Assembly: GCF_003432035.1 (NCBI RefSeq)
Contig: NZ_QOHO01000027.1
Coordinates: 23,575-87,574 of the forward strand
DNA: 64,000 nt
DNA from: Lacrimispora amygdalina
GTDB taxonomy: Bacteria; Bacillota; Clostridia; Lachnospirales; Lachnospiraceae
Reading direction: 5' to 3'
Positions 41,318-50,265 of the stretch are shown here, piece by piece (within the stretch, counting starts at the first letter, position 1; each line of letters starts with the position of its first letter). Position numbers and translations under genes: made by a program. The notes under the pieces are model-generated. The model was not told where the DNA came from. It ran no database searches and was given only the letters and a program-made list of their open reading frames with translations.

Positions 41318-42403
41318 TTATTTGCTCTGTAAATCAGTGAAAATTTCTGTGTATCTGTCAACAATTTTCTGTTTGTTCTCACTTACATATGGAATATCCT
41401 CTTCAATTACTTTTATATCAGAAATAGGTTTCATGAAGTCGCTTGTCTTTGCATCCTTGATAACCGGCCTGTTTGTTAACGTACTTCCCCATATATTCTG
41501 TACTTCATCACTTAATATAAAATCGATAAATAATTTTGCATTATCCATATTTTTTGCGCCCTTGATGATCGTTGCTGATGCCGGCAGATATACGGTTCCT
41601 TCTTTTGGATATACAATTTTAACGGGTGCGCCGTCTCTTACAAGCTGCGCACACGGATCTTCATAGGAAAGCCCCACTACATATTCACCATCTGCAACTC
41701 CTTTGTAAACCGCGGAGGAGCTTTCACAGATTTTACCATCAACATTGGTAAACAGGTCTTCTACGTATTTCCACGCTGCAGCATCCTCATAACCTCCCAT
41801 TGCCAGCAGCATATTGGTAAGCTGTGCAAAAGCAGAGGAGGAATTGGCCGGATCTGCAGTAGCAATCTTCCCTTTTAACTCGGGATTTAACAGGTCTTTG
41901 TAGCCATTAATTTCAATATCTCCAATCAGGTCTGTATTCACAATTAATACGCTGCCGTCTAATACGTTACCCGCAATAAAACCGCAGGTATTTTTGTAAG
42001 CATCAATCACATTGTCATTATTCACTGATACATATGGTTCCCAAAGGCTCTTATTGTCATATGCCAGTGACCAGGAACCTCCAAAAAGGACATCTGCGTA
42101 TGGATCATTCATCTCTGACTGAATTCTCTTTACCAATTCACCGGTGCCTGCCTGGATTACTTCCACATTGACTCCATATTTTTCTTCAAACAGAGGAATG
42201 GTGGCGTTCATAAGTCCTTCGGAGTTAGGTGAATAAATAACCAGATTTCCGCCCCCCGGTGCCGCTTTTGCTGCTGTTGTTTCTTCTGCCGCTTTTGTTG
42301 TTTCAGTTTGTGCGGCAGTTGTTGATTCAGCCGCTGTACTTGCGCAGCCTGCAAGAGAGACTGCCGTAATCAACCCCATTAGTAACCCAATACCTTTTTT
42401 CAT
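41318..42403 (-). CDS. Extracellular solute-binding lipoprotein (FbpA/AfuA type)
   Basis: Substrate receptor of 361 residues. It has a lipoprotein signal ending LAGCAST, then a Thr/Ala/Glu-rich linker up to residue ~50, and a periplasmic-binding fold starting LVIYSPNSEGLMNATIPLFEEKYGV. Motifs PYADVLFGGSW and GLSYEDPCAQLVRDGAPVKIVYP are typical of the SBP_bac_6/FbpA group. Relatives bind ferric ion, thiamine, aminoethylphosphonate or hexose phosphates, so the ligand is open. Start at ATG after GGGAGG; it is the first gene of the importer operon. Confidence 0.93.
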   Translation of the reverse strand: MKKGIGLLMGLITAVSLAGCASTAAESTTAAQTETTKAAEETTAAKAAPGGGNLVIYSPNSEGLMNATIPLFEEKYGVNVEVIQAGTGELVKRIQSEMNDPYADVLFGGSWSLAYDNKSLWEPYVSVNNDNVIDAYKNTCGFIAGNVLDGSVLIVNTDLIGDIEINGYKDLLNPELKGKIATADPANSSSAFAQLTNMLLAMGGYEDAAAWKYVEDLFTNVDGKICESSSAVYKGVADGEYVVGLSYEDPCAQLVRDGAPVKIVYPKEGTVYLPASATIIKGAKNMDNAKLFIDFILSDEVQNIWGSTLTNRPVIKDAKTSDFMKPISDIKVIEEDIPYVSENKQKIVDRYTEIFTDLQSK

Positions 42404-42496
42404 TATTTTGTTCCTCCCATAAAATATTGTTTTTTAGATAGCTTTATCATATAAGATCTTCAATCTGTTTCACACTCTTTATCCCGAACAAATGGA

Positions 42497-42527
42497 AAAA
42501 ATACCGAACAATTTTGTCCGGTATTTT
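42497..42527 (-). terminator. Terminator at the end of the two-component operon
   Basis: Arms AAAATACCGAACA and TGTCCGGTATTTT (one mismatch) around a short loop, overlapping the response-regulator stop codon and followed by a T-poor leader of the importer operon. It separates regulator and transporter transcripts. Confidence 0.7.
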
Positions 42528-43296
42528 ATAACACTCTATTCTGATATTCTTTGGCAGAGCACCCGATATATTTTTTGAATACGTGGTTAAAATATTTGTA
42601 GTCACCAATTCCACATAAGAACCCCACCTCTGATATGACAGTATTCTTGTTTTTTAACATTGCCAATGCTTTCTGTATCCGGAACCGGTTCAGATATTCG
42701 ATTACTGTTGTTCCTAAGGCCTTACGAAATTTCTGGTTAATGTATCGATCTGAGTAATGCAGTACTTCTTCTAAGTCAGATAATACAATTTTTTCCTGAT
42801 AATGTTCTTCTATGTATTGTAAGATCTGCTGTATGACCGGATCCAGACTTGTCTTTTCTTCTATCAGAGTAATATTCTCCAGTTCTTTTGTTTTTTCATT
42901 GCGTTCCCGTAAATAGTGAATATTCTTGGATTCTAAAACTGCCTGTTCTAAGGCTTCCTTCATTTCCTCCATATTTAAAGGCTTTAAGACGTAAGTAGAT
43001 ACACCATTCCGAATCGCCTCCATGGCATATTCAAAATCCGAATATCCGGTAAGAATAATTGCGACATAATCAAATACAGTCTTTGTATTGGCAATCATCT
43101 GCAGGCCATCCATGACCGGCATATTAATATCTGTGATTACAATATCCGGTTTTAACTCTTCGATCAGCTTTTTTCCTTCTATTCCATTGGAAGCTTCTCC
43201 AACAACGTAGCTTTCACAGCTCTCCCATGGAACAGAAGCACGTATCCCTTTTCTGATAATGTCCTCATCTTCCACTAACAACACACTATACACCAT
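42526..43296 (-). CDS. Response regulator with AraC-type output (YesN-like)
   Basis: A 256-residue regulator. The receiver domain has VEDEDIIRKGIRASVPW and the phospho-acceptor Asp in VITDINMPVMDGLQM, about residue 56. The C-terminal AraC helix-turn-helix is YQEKIVLSDLEEVLHYSDRYINQKFRKALG and ISEVGFLCGIGDYKYFNHVFKKYIG. Its start overlaps the kinase end by 11 nt. It most likely activates the importer operon just downstream. Confidence 0.95.
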   Translation of the reverse strand: MVYSVLLVEDEDIIRKGIRASVPWESCESYVVGEASNGIEGKKLIEELKPDIVITDINMPVMDGLQMIANTKTVFDYVAIILTGYSDFEYAMEAIRNGVSTYVLKPLNMEEMKEALEQAVLESKNIHYLRERNEKTKELENITLIEEKTSLDPVIQQILQYIEEHYQEKIVLSDLEEVLHYSDRYINQKFRKALGTTVIEYLNRFRIQKALAMLKNKNTVISEVGFLCGIGDYKYFNHVFKKYIGCSAKEYQNRVL

Positions 43297-44995
43297 TATC
43301 TCCCATCCACAATTTTAATACTACCCGGAAAAATTCATTTTCCTGGCTCTCAATTGTCATTCCGCTTTCTTTTCCATATTCCAGTGAAATTCTTCGGTTT
43401 ATATTCTGTAAGCCATTATGTTTTGTTTCCATTTTTTCTCTGTTTGTGATGCTTTTTAACATCTCAACAGTCGCTTTTGGCTGTCCGGCTCCATCGTCTT
43501 CTACCATAAGATACAGATATTCCTTCTGCATATAGCCGCCTATCTTAATATGTATATCTGTTTTCTTCTGAAAACCATATTTAATCGAATTTTCTAACAG
43601 TGGCTGCAGCAATAGCTTGGGGATGAAGAACTGTTCACACACTTTATCAATCTCTATTGTATAATCGAACCGGTTTCCAAAACGAATCTTCTGGATAAAC
43701 AGATAATCCTCGATATAAACCATATCCTCCTGAAGAAGTACCCTCTTTTTCGTATTGTTGATACTGTATCTCAGAATATGGGTAAAGCGTTCAATCATGT
43801 TCTCTGCTTTGATTGGGTCTGATACAATAAGATATTTAATATTATCCAGCGTGTTATATATAAAATGAGGGTTCATACGTTCTTGAAGATTCTGCATCTC
43901 CATTTGTCCGTTTATCTGTATTAATTCAACATTTTTATGATTCAATTCATTAATACTCTTTACCATCTTATTAATTTGCTCTGCAATCTCTTCAAACTCA
44001 TCGCCAGTACGAAGAATTATCTCATGATTTGTATCTTTTTTTCGAATAATACGGATTTCTTTGACTAAAAGTTCAACCGATTCCGAAGTCTTCTTTGACA
44101 TCACACCCAGCATATGAAAAAACATAATGGTCCACACAGCACCTAATCCAAGAATCGTAATAACACCGATTAGCATATACGCAGAATTTTCAGGTGAATA
44201 AATAAAAGAATAGATACAAATGTTCTCATTCTCCTGATCTTTGCTTCTTCTGAAATAACGATTTCCATTTAATGTTACATATTTGCTCCCATCCTTTCCA
44301 ATGTATTTATTTGCAGCGTTTTTCCCGATCAGACTGTTGTTGGAACAATAGATAATATCACTCCTTTCATTCGTAATAATCGTATCATACTGCCCCTGTG
44401 ACAGGCAATTATTCCAATCTGTATTTTTCAGATACGCTGCCACCGTTCCGCAATAGGTTTCCTGATCGTATAGCGGCAGCATCATAAGATATTCTGGTGC
44501 ATCAGCTTTAAAAAAATAAACCGTGGTATAAATACCCGTTCCATTCTCTCTTGCATTCTTAGCTGCAATCCGATTAAACTCGATCCTGTGAAGATTCATA
44601 TCCTCTGCCGAAAAGTTTGTCATCACAACCTGATTTTCCTGGTTGATCAGAATTAAATTAATATCTACCTTTGCCTCTACATTATATTTGCTAACTAAAT
44701 AATTAATTTCCTTTGGGCTTTTCTCATTTTTAATACAATATAGGAAACTCTGAATATTGTCTTTATCTTTTAAGAAATTCGCAGTGGACTGATATACATC
44801 CAAAAAATTTGTACTGATTACCTCCAGATGCCGTTCACTATTCACTTCCTGACTCACGGAATTTATTACAATAATTGCAACCGAAAAAAACAAGCAGCCA
44901 ATCAGTATGATGATGATAATCCTTTTGGATACCATTTTCTCCAGCTCTTTTTGAAATTTGCTTTTTTCAGTTTTTAAAGCTCTTCTATAATCCAT
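43286..44995 (-). CDS. Sensor histidine kinase (YesM-like)
   Basis: A 569-residue kinase. One membrane helix at ~25-48, an extracellular sensing domain of about 220 residues, a second helix at ~275-300, a HAMP region, then the His_kinase motif MNPHFIYNTLDNIKYL with the phosphorylated His, and the ATPase motif LLQPLLENSIKYGFQ. ATG after AAGGAT. Paired with the AraC-type regulator and a binding-protein importer, it probably senses the imported ligand, directly or with the binding protein. Confidence 0.94.
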   Translation of the reverse strand: MDYRRALKTEKSKFQKELEKMVSKRIIIIILIGCLFFSVAIIVINSVSQEVNSERHLEVISTNFLDVYQSTANFLKDKDNIQSFLYCIKNEKSPKEINYLVSKYNVEAKVDINLILINQENQVVMTNFSAEDMNLHRIEFNRIAAKNARENGTGIYTTVYFFKADAPEYLMMLPLYDQETYCGTVAAYLKNTDWNNCLSQGQYDTIITNERSDIIYCSNNSLIGKNAANKYIGKDGSKYVTLNGNRYFRRSKDQENENICIYSFIYSPENSAYMLIGVITILGLGAVWTIMFFHMLGVMSKKTSESVELLVKEIRIIRKKDTNHEIILRTGDEFEEIAEQINKMVKSINELNHKNVELIQINGQMEMQNLQERMNPHFIYNTLDNIKYLIVSDPIKAENMIERFTHILRYSINNTKKRVLLQEDMVYIEDYLFIQKIRFGNRFDYTIEIDKVCEQFFIPKLLLQPLLENSIKYGFQKKTDIHIKIGGYMQKEYLYLMVEDDGAGQPKATVEMLKSITNREKMETKHNGLQNINRRISLEYGKESGMTIESQENEFFRVVLKLWMGDNGV

Positions 44996-45110
44996 GAGTT
45001 TATCCTTCGTATTAATTTTTTATTAAAACCTGCTTTTTCATTGTATCACAACACTCTTTTCTTTTCCATGACCGATAGCATACTTAATGCAATCATTGGT
45101 TCAATATAGA

Positions 45111-45160
45111 AAAACCTCCTGTTTGCTATACTCTCAACAAGTAAACAAACAGGAAGTTTT
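45111..45160 (-). terminator. Terminator after the flavin-binding small protein gene
   Basis: Fifteen-base arms, AAAACCTCCTGTTTG and CAAACAGGAAGTTTT, with one mismatch and a 20-nt loop, about 25 nt after the stop codon of the gene at 45186-45677. Confidence 0.75.
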
Positions 45161-45185
45161 ATAATGATAATATCCTGATTACTCC

Positions 45186-45677
45186 TTAAAAAATTCCCCC
45201 ATTTTTCATATCAGTCTTATTTACAAAATCCATATGGTATAATTTTTCCCAATGGTTGATGTTTAATGTTCCTTTTGTGAGATGGATTGCTAAAAAGCAG
45301 CAATTCTCGTCCTTTTCATTATTTGCCATGTCATACCACTCTGAAAAAGCGGTGCGGAGCTTGGTTCTTATTACGGCATTTTTCGGATCAAGCACCCAGC
45401 CAAGGTTTTCAGCTACTCCGTTAGCGGTAAACATCTCTAAGCATCCTGCAACAGAAACCTCCTGGTTTTCAGCAATTTGCTGCATTTTGTTTGATTTGGC
45501 ATGAGTAACAACATAGAATGTGCAGTCTTCATAATAGGCATCCACACTGCGGACAACAGGGCGGGGCTTTCCATCAGCGCCCGGCTCCCGTGCAATCGTC
45601 GCAAGTGATATCGCATTGTCCTTGCCGCCGCCAAATTTTTCTTCCATTAATTTTAATCCTTCCTGGTACATACTCAT
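45186..45677 (-). CDS. Pyridoxamine 5'-phosphate oxidase-like FMN-binding protein
   Basis: Split-barrel flavin-binding protein of 163 residues. LATIAREPGADGKPRPVVRSVDAYYEDCTFYVVTHAKSNKMQQI is typical of general-stress PNPOx-like proteins, which bind FMN or F420-like cofactors and often have unknown substrates. ATG after GGAGGAAAAG. It could share a transcript with the GyrI fragment upstream. Confidence 0.88.
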   Translation of the reverse strand: MSMYQEGLKLMEEKFGGGKDNAISLATIAREPGADGKPRPVVRSVDAYYEDCTFYVVTHAKSNKMQQIAENQEVSVAGCLEMFTANGVAENLGWVLDPKNAVIRTKLRTAFSEWYDMANNEKDENCCFLAIHLTKGTLNINHWEKLYHMDFVNKTDMKNGGIF

Positions 45678-45706
45678 TTACTTTTCCTCCAGTATATAAA
45701 TTTATG

Positions 45707-45898
45707 TTATTCCCGTTTCTTAAACGGAATCCATAACTCTGTATAAACGATGCCAGACTTGCTTTTATAATACATTTCAGGAAAAAATCCATCAGCAGTC
45801 AAACCATGTTTTTTCAGCCAAAACCGGGTGTATTTCATGGCCTTACCCATACTGACTTTCATCTGTTCATCATTTTCAGATTCAAATCCGCAGACCAC
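45707..45898 (-). pseudogene. C-terminal fragment of a GyrI-like effector-binding domain
   Basis: Sixty-three codons after a GTG, with in-frame related sequence for a few more codons upstream (ISTREYVVCGFE). VSMGKAMKYTRFWLKKHGLTADGFFPEMYYKSKSGIVYTELWIPFKK matches the end of the ligand domain of AraC/GyrI regulators such as the two intact ones in this window. No helix-turn-helix part is present upstream. I call it a remnant. Confidence 0.6.
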
Positions 45899-45987
45899 AT
45901 ATTCCCGCGTGGATATATTGATTACCTCTCACGAAACAATTTACCACAGACGAGAAAGAAATGCTTAACCGTGTCTGCTCTTTTGAT

Positions 45988-46401
45988 CTAAATTACGTCA
46001 TATTTCTTAATAAATTCACTTGAAAATTCAATCGTTTCAGCAGTTAATTTCTCACAGGCATGAGGTGGATCGTTTTCACTAAAACCATTTGGACGTAAAT
46101 CGAAGCATTTTAATGATTTATATTTTTCGGTAAATTCATCAGCATATTGGTAACAAAGCGCAGCTATATCAGTATCAGATTTTCCTTTCTGACTGAAATA
46201 AATTCCAATAAACATCAAAGCACCTTCAACCAACCCGCATTGAGCTCTATATCCTCCTGCTCCATGCAAACCAATTGCAGCGTTTAAGGTTTGTTCCTCC
46301 AGACTAACATGAAATAATTCACATAAACAGGTCAATGTTGTTCTTGCACAATTAATATCATATTTCCAATACAATTCATGTACTCTTTCTTCTGTCGTCA
46401 T
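45988..46401 (-). CDS. C_GCAxxG_C_C family protein
   Basis: A 137-residue protein from the ATG at 46401 (an in-frame GTG at 46416 is an alternative). It keeps the spacing of a conserved Cys set of this family: NCARTTLTCLCELF, GAGGYRAQCGLVEGALMFIG, and two later Cys (LKCFDLRP, HACEKL). The family is related to redox or iron-sulfur proteins of unknown function, found mostly in anaerobes. Convincing by layout, function unknown. Confidence 0.75.
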   Translation of the reverse strand: MTTEERVHELYWKYDINCARTTLTCLCELFHVSLEEQTLNAAIGLHGAGGYRAQCGLVEGALMFIGIYFSQKGKSDTDIAALCYQYADEFTEKYKSLKCFDLRPNGFSENDPPHACEKLTAETIEFSSEFIKKYDVI

Positions 46402-46490
46402 TTCCAATTTGATCACCCCGTTTTATATACTTATTTTCAGCTTACTGTAATATTTACAAGAAACATATCGATACCTTGATTATATAAAAT

Positions 46491-46518
46491 ATAACCTGAC
46501 AACTGCATGTCAGGTTAT
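46491..46518 (-). terminator. Terminator after the nitroreductase gene
   Basis: Perfect 11-bp arms ATAACCTGACA and TGTCAGGTTAT with a 6-nt loop, 20 nt after the stop codon of the minus-strand nitroreductase gene. Confidence 0.85.
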
Positions 46519-46538
46519 CGAATTTTTATGTAGAAATA

Positions 46539-47066
46539 TCAGCATTTGTATGTATCATAAAAAACGGTGTGCTCAATGGGATATTTTTCATAGTGCATCT
46601 TACCGGGTTTTGCATCATCGGCTGGATATCCAACAGGCATGATACCAAGTATTTCGTAATGATCAGGAATACAAAAATTTTCTCTTAACAATTCTGGGTT
46701 AAACAATCCCACCCAAACACTGCCAAGCCCTAAATTATATACTTCTAACATCATATGTGTTAGTACAATGCTTGCATCAACCTCACCATATGGTCGTTGA
46801 TCTCCATAATGATTGTGATGTTCTGCCTGTTTATCATAACAAACCAAAAATAATAGCTTTGCGTTAAAATGACAAGGTGTACATACCTGCATTTTTGCAA
46901 TCCCTTCCTCACTGTTCACAACTAAAATTCTTTGGGGCTGGTGATTTCCTGCGGTAGGAGCTAACCTTCCGGCTTCCAGGATCTTATTCAGTTTTTCTAC
47001 CTCAACCGGCTGATCCTTATACTTTCGCACAGAATATCTCTTCTTAAAAACATCTTCGTAATCCAT
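46539..47066 (-). CDS. Nitroreductase-family protein (second)
   Basis: Flavoprotein of 175 residues. RYSVRKYKDQPVEVEKLNKILEAGRLAPTAGNHQPQRILVV is the classic N-terminal signature; the C-terminus has LGIMPVGYPADD. ATG after GGAGG. It is divergent from the HxlR regulator, so the regulator probably represses or activates it. A GCAC-N6-GTGC element (47137-47150) in the gap is a weak candidate operator. Confidence 0.9.
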   Translation of the reverse strand: MDYEDVFKKRYSVRKYKDQPVEVEKLNKILEAGRLAPTAGNHQPQRILVVNSEEGIAKMQVCTPCHFNAKLLFLVCYDKQAEHHNHYGDQRPYGEVDASIVLTHMMLEVYNLGLGSVWVGLFNPELLRENFCIPDHYEILGIMPVGYPADDAKPGKMHYEKYPIEHTVFYDTYKC

Positions 47067-47173
47067 AATAATTCCTCCAGGCTGATTTCTATTTTATAAA
47101 AATATGATACAATACTGGAATATAAATTTAAAGTACGCACTTTTTTGTGCCCTGATACATGAAAGGAATAATT

Positions 47174-47509
47174 ATGAAAGAACAGACTAAGAGCATGAAA
47201 CCCTATTATTATGAAAAATGTCCAGTAATCCGTGCGTTAGATATTTTAGGTGGAAAATGGCGATTAGCTATCATATGGGAACTCTCTCGCTATGACAGTA
47301 TGCGCTACAATGAGCTGAAACGTCATCTGTCTGGAATTACAAATATTATGCTGACACGATCTCTTCAGGCTCTTGAACAGCATGATTTAATCACCAGAAA
47401 CGAATTATGCCAAATTCCACCACATGTTGAATATGCGATCACTGAAAGATGCAAATCTCTTCTTCCTGCTTTAGAAATTATCAATGAATGGGGGAAACTT
47501 GAAAAGTGA
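47174..47509 (+). CDS. HxlR-family transcriptional regulator
   Basis: Winged-helix regulator of 111 residues from the ATG at 47174, preceded by AAAGGAA; an earlier ATG at 47159 is in frame. CPVIRALDILGGKWRLAIIWEL and MRYNELKRHLSGITNIMLTRSLQALEQHDLI are the family signature. A Cys (KCPV) near the N-terminus is where redox- or aldehyde-sensing HxlR proteins react. It faces the nitroreductase gene, a common pairing. Confidence 0.93.
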   Translation: MKEQTKSMKPYYYEKCPVIRALDILGGKWRLAIIWELSRYDSMRYNELKRHLSGITNIMLTRSLQALEQHDLITRNELCQIPPHVEYAITERCKSLLPALEIINEWGKLEK

Positions 47510-47533
47510 CCATTTTACCTTATTGGAACATGC

Positions 47534-48283
47534 TCAATTAATAATGTTCCCTTTGTTTTTTGCTAAATTTTCACGCCATTTACTTAATTGCGTAGTTGTC
47601 AGTTTGTTCCACTCGGTTTCCTCACCAATAATTCTTAAAGGTTCTTTTGAGCGGTAGGAACGTGTTAAGTTACCTGGAAACTTTTTGTCAGTAACATTGG
47701 GATCATTTTCAAATTCACCTGTAGGTTCTATGATATAAACGCGTTCTGTACCCTCTCCTTTTGCTAATGCCGCTGCAAGTCCCGCGCCATTGATATTGGC
47801 TGTGAAATAAATATGATTCATCTGAAGTTCAGGCTTATAATTTGAAATGCCCCCCGCTGTCAGTAAATCACCAACTTTTAAATCTGCCTTAGTCCCATGA
47901 TAAAAAGGCCCTTTATCGGAGGGAACACCTTTATATAATTCAGATAATTCATAATTCCTTTTTGCTTGATCAGAGTCATGCAGCTCCTCATAACATTTGG
48001 AAATGTTTACATATAACGTTGAGTATGCACTCTTTACATTATCATCATTTATATTTAGCGCACACTGTAAAGATAGTTCCAGCCACTTCAGCTTATCTGT
48101 GATATTCTTTTGCTGACGGGCGAAATGATAAGCTGCGATAAACTTCTCATAGTCATCTGCTGCTTCATTCCATGCTTTCTGAAACATCGTGTTTGCTTCT
48201 TCAGTATTCCCGCTTTCCTCTAAACTCATCCCCATTACACAGAGTTTAATGACATTGTTATTGGGATCAAATTTTATATTCAT
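47534..48283 (-). CDS. arr: Rifampin ADP-ribosyltransferase (Arr) with N-terminal helical/TPR-like domain
   Basis: Residues ~125-230 are Arr: GPFYHGTKADLKVGD with His129, NHIYFTANINGAG with Tyr159, and PNVTDKKFPGNLTRSYRSKEP with Asp199, the known active-site set that moves ADP-ribose from NAD to the rifamycin C23 hydroxyl. Ordinary Arr proteins are ~140 residues; here residues 1-120 form repeated helical hairpins rich in Ala, Tyr and Leu (GNTEEANTMFQKAWNEAADDY, then SKCYEELHDSDQAKRNYEL), TPR-like. The ATG overlaps the flavin reductase stop (ATGA). Rifamycin inactivation is a family-based prediction. Confidence 0.9.
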   Translation of the reverse strand: MNIKFDPNNNVIKLCVMGMSLEESGNTEEANTMFQKAWNEAADDYEKFIAAYHFARQQKNITDKLKWLELSLQCALNINDDNVKSAYSTLYVNISKCYEELHDSDQAKRNYELSELYKGVPSDKGPFYHGTKADLKVGDLLTAGGISNYKPELQMNHIYFTANINGAGLAAALAKGEGTERVYIIEPTGEFENDPNVTDKKFPGNLTRSYRSKEPLRIIGEETEWNKLTTTQLSKWRENLAKNKGNIIN

Positions 48284-48855
48284 TTAATATTACCTCCATA
48301 TTTTACCCAATCACCCATTTCACCTAATTTCTTCCCAATAGAAAAATAATTATATGGTGCATAAATAGCAGGCTTTAATTCAGTCAAATCGATTTTTTCC
48401 ATATCCATTGATTCATATTTTTTATCAATTTGAATATTCTTTATCTCAGCCAAAAAAAGATGGGCATTATCAAGTTCAATTACTTTTTTTACTTCGCATT
48501 CATATGCCCAGGGACATTCCTCTATTATTGGAACATCCACATATTTACCCCATTTGTAAGTATAGGATACCTGATTTTTCACTTTATCCTCACCTCGCGT
48601 ATTACCAAAATAATCGGCAAGCCAAAGATTATCCTCAGTAATCATATTAGCAGAAAATTTTTTATCTCGAAGTATGTTTGTCTTGGTAAGCTTACTTCCA
48701 CCTATGGTCATCATTAAATGTGGTGTTTTATCAAATGAAAATCCTAACCATGTAATAACGCAGAAATCAGGTATATCATTCTCATTTTTTGTTCCAATTA
48801 TGTACATCGGCTGCGGACTAAACACCCAGTCTGGTTTCATATTAATTTTTTCCAT
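48280..48855 (-). CDS. Flavin reductase-like FMN-binding protein
   Basis: Split-barrel flavin protein of 191 residues from the ATG at 48855 with AAAGGAT upstream; the reading extends further to 48897 without a site. MYIIGTKNENDIPDFCVITWLGFSFDKTPHLMMTIG and LKPAIYAPYNYFSIGKKLG are typical of the flavin-reductase-like group. It forms a two-gene operon with arr. The redox partner is unknown. Confidence 0.88.
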   Translation of the reverse strand: MEKINMKPDWVFSPQPMYIIGTKNENDIPDFCVITWLGFSFDKTPHLMMTIGGSKLTKTNILRDKKFSANMITEDNLWLADYFGNTRGEDKVKNQVSYTYKWGKYVDVPIIEECPWAYECEVKKVIELDNAHLFLAEIKNIQIDKKYESMDMEKIDLTELKPAIYAPYNYFSIGKKLGEMGDWVKYGGNIK

Positions 48856-48880
48856 ATTATCCTTTCTTGAATCATATAGC

Positions 48881-48929
48881 CGAATGTATGTTCTCATACT
48901 ATTCTACTACAATTTTTAGTTCACTACAA
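48881..48929 (-). promoter_or_regulatory. Promoter of the flavin reductase-arr operon with LexA-box-like operator
   Basis: On the minus strand, -35 TTGTAG (48924-48929), 17-bp spacer, -10 TAGAAT (48901-48906), then 6 bp and the plus-strand box CGAATGTATGTTCT (48881-48894) at the start point. Sequence, spacing and position match the promoter at 34699-34747. Confidence 0.6.
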
Positions 48930-48944
48930 GTATAAATAATTGTT

Positions 48945-50183
48945 CTACACGGAAGATGCCGTAACCCCTTCCTTATAAAAATCACGGGATAAAACAATAC
49001 TCATGCCCAGAATAATAATAAAAACCGCACATATAATAACCATCGTCTGAATTCTGATGACGTCAGCAAGCGGTCCGAAAACAGCCATTCCCAGTGGCAT
49101 AAAACCCGTGAACATCATGTTGACCAGACTGAAAACCCTGCCAAGCATAGAAGGATCAGTCTTTTCCTGTACCAGAGTAAAAACTGCTGTCTGGGCAGCT
49201 GGTATGGTCATTCCAAGAAAGAACATAAGCAGAGCGAAAATCCAGAAAATAGTAGTAAAACCTACCGCAAGAGAAGCAACTCCATAAAGCATCATTCCCA
49301 GAAAGAATGTTTTGCTGCGGTTTTTAAAACCGCCTGTTGCACCAAGCAGCAGTCCTCCAGCTAAAGCTCCTGCAAAGCCTGCCGTTTCATTAATTGTAAG
49401 AAATATAACATTGTTTCCAAAGGTACGTTGAATCAAAAGTGCCGTAAGAAAACCAGAAGGAACACATAGAAAAATGTAGGTACCATATGTTATAAGCAAT
49501 CTTTTAAGAAATCCATGATTCCAGGTAAACTGAAGTCCTTCCTTCATTTCAGCAAATACTGATGTCTGCTCTGTTCTTTCAACTGTCTGATGCTTTGGTA
49601 TTTTTATAAAAGCTAAAATACTAATTCCAATAACTGCAGTAGCTGCATCAATAAACATGATGTTGTAAATGGGACCGGCAGACATGATTGCTCCGGCCGC
49701 TATAGGGGAAACGAACTGAACAGCAGATTGAATGCTCCCGTTGATTCCATTCACTCGCATCAGTCCTTCTTCAGGTACTATCTGAGGAATCAACGCATTT
49801 ACTGTTGGTGTTTGTATTCCACTGCCTACTGATCGGATTGCAGCGACTACAATAATTGCCGGCAGGACAGCTTCACCAAGGCTTCCGGACATCATAAAAA
49901 AGGCAAGAATCAGGGTTGTTGCAGCAATAACTGCATCTGCAGTTATTATAATTCGCTTTCTGTTGTAGCGGTCTGCCCAGACTCCGGCAAACAACGATAT
50001 TACCATTTGCGGCAGAAATGCTGCCAATGTCAGAATCGTAACCCATATTCCAGATGATGTCTCCAGTGTTACATACCAGATAATAGCCATTTGGACGATT
50101 TGTGAACCAAAGAGTGAAATACCCTGGCCAATCAGGAATCCCATAGCCTTTGTCCAGCATTTTTGTTTCTTATTGAAATCCAT
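48945..50183 (-). CDS. MFS drug efflux transporter (Mef/MFS_3 type)
   Basis: Twelve-helix proton-driven exporter of 412 residues. The loop motif GVWADRYNRKRIIITAD between helices 2 and 3 and the symmetrical VFGPLADVIR region in the second half are typical of the macrolide-efflux-like group. ATG after CAGGAGGAG. It lies downstream of the MerR gene behind its own operator (50214-50247) and is the export arm of the UvrA/MerR/MFS cassette. Confidence 0.9.
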   Translation of the reverse strand: MDFNKKQKCWTKAMGFLIGQGISLFGSQIVQMAIIWYVTLETSSGIWVTILTLAAFLPQMVISLFAGVWADRYNRKRIIITADAVIAATTLILAFFMMSGSLGEAVLPAIIVVAAIRSVGSGIQTPTVNALIPQIVPEEGLMRVNGINGSIQSAVQFVSPIAAGAIMSAGPIYNIMFIDAATAVIGISILAFIKIPKHQTVERTEQTSVFAEMKEGLQFTWNHGFLKRLLITYGTYIFLCVPSGFLTALLIQRTFGNNVIFLTINETAGFAGALAGGLLLGATGGFKNRSKTFFLGMMLYGVASLAVGFTTIFWIFALLMFFLGMTIPAAQTAVFTLVQEKTDPSMLGRVFSLVNMMFTGFMPLGMAVFGPLADVIRIQTMVIICAVFIIILGMSIVLSRDFYKEGVTASSV

Positions 50184-50213
50184 ATTGATTCTCCTCCTGA
50201 ATTTGATAAAAAA

Positions 50214-50247
50214 AGTATACCATCAGCTTTTTAACTGGTGGTATACT
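50214..50247 (-). promoter_or_regulatory. MerR-type operator before the MFS gene
   Basis: Inverted repeat AGTATACCA - 16 bp - TGGTATACT, with TATACT of the minus-strand right arm serving as a possible -10. The surrounding bases (CTCCAGTATACCACCA ... TGATGGTATACT) recur almost unchanged before the uvrA-like gene (53653-53691). Confidence 0.75.
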
Positions 50248-50265
50248 GGAGGGATTAATTACTTC

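Noticed and set aside
47137..47150. GCAC-N6-GTGC as the HxlR operator
   Set aside because: Arms of four bases are too short to support a site; mentioned only as a weak candidate.
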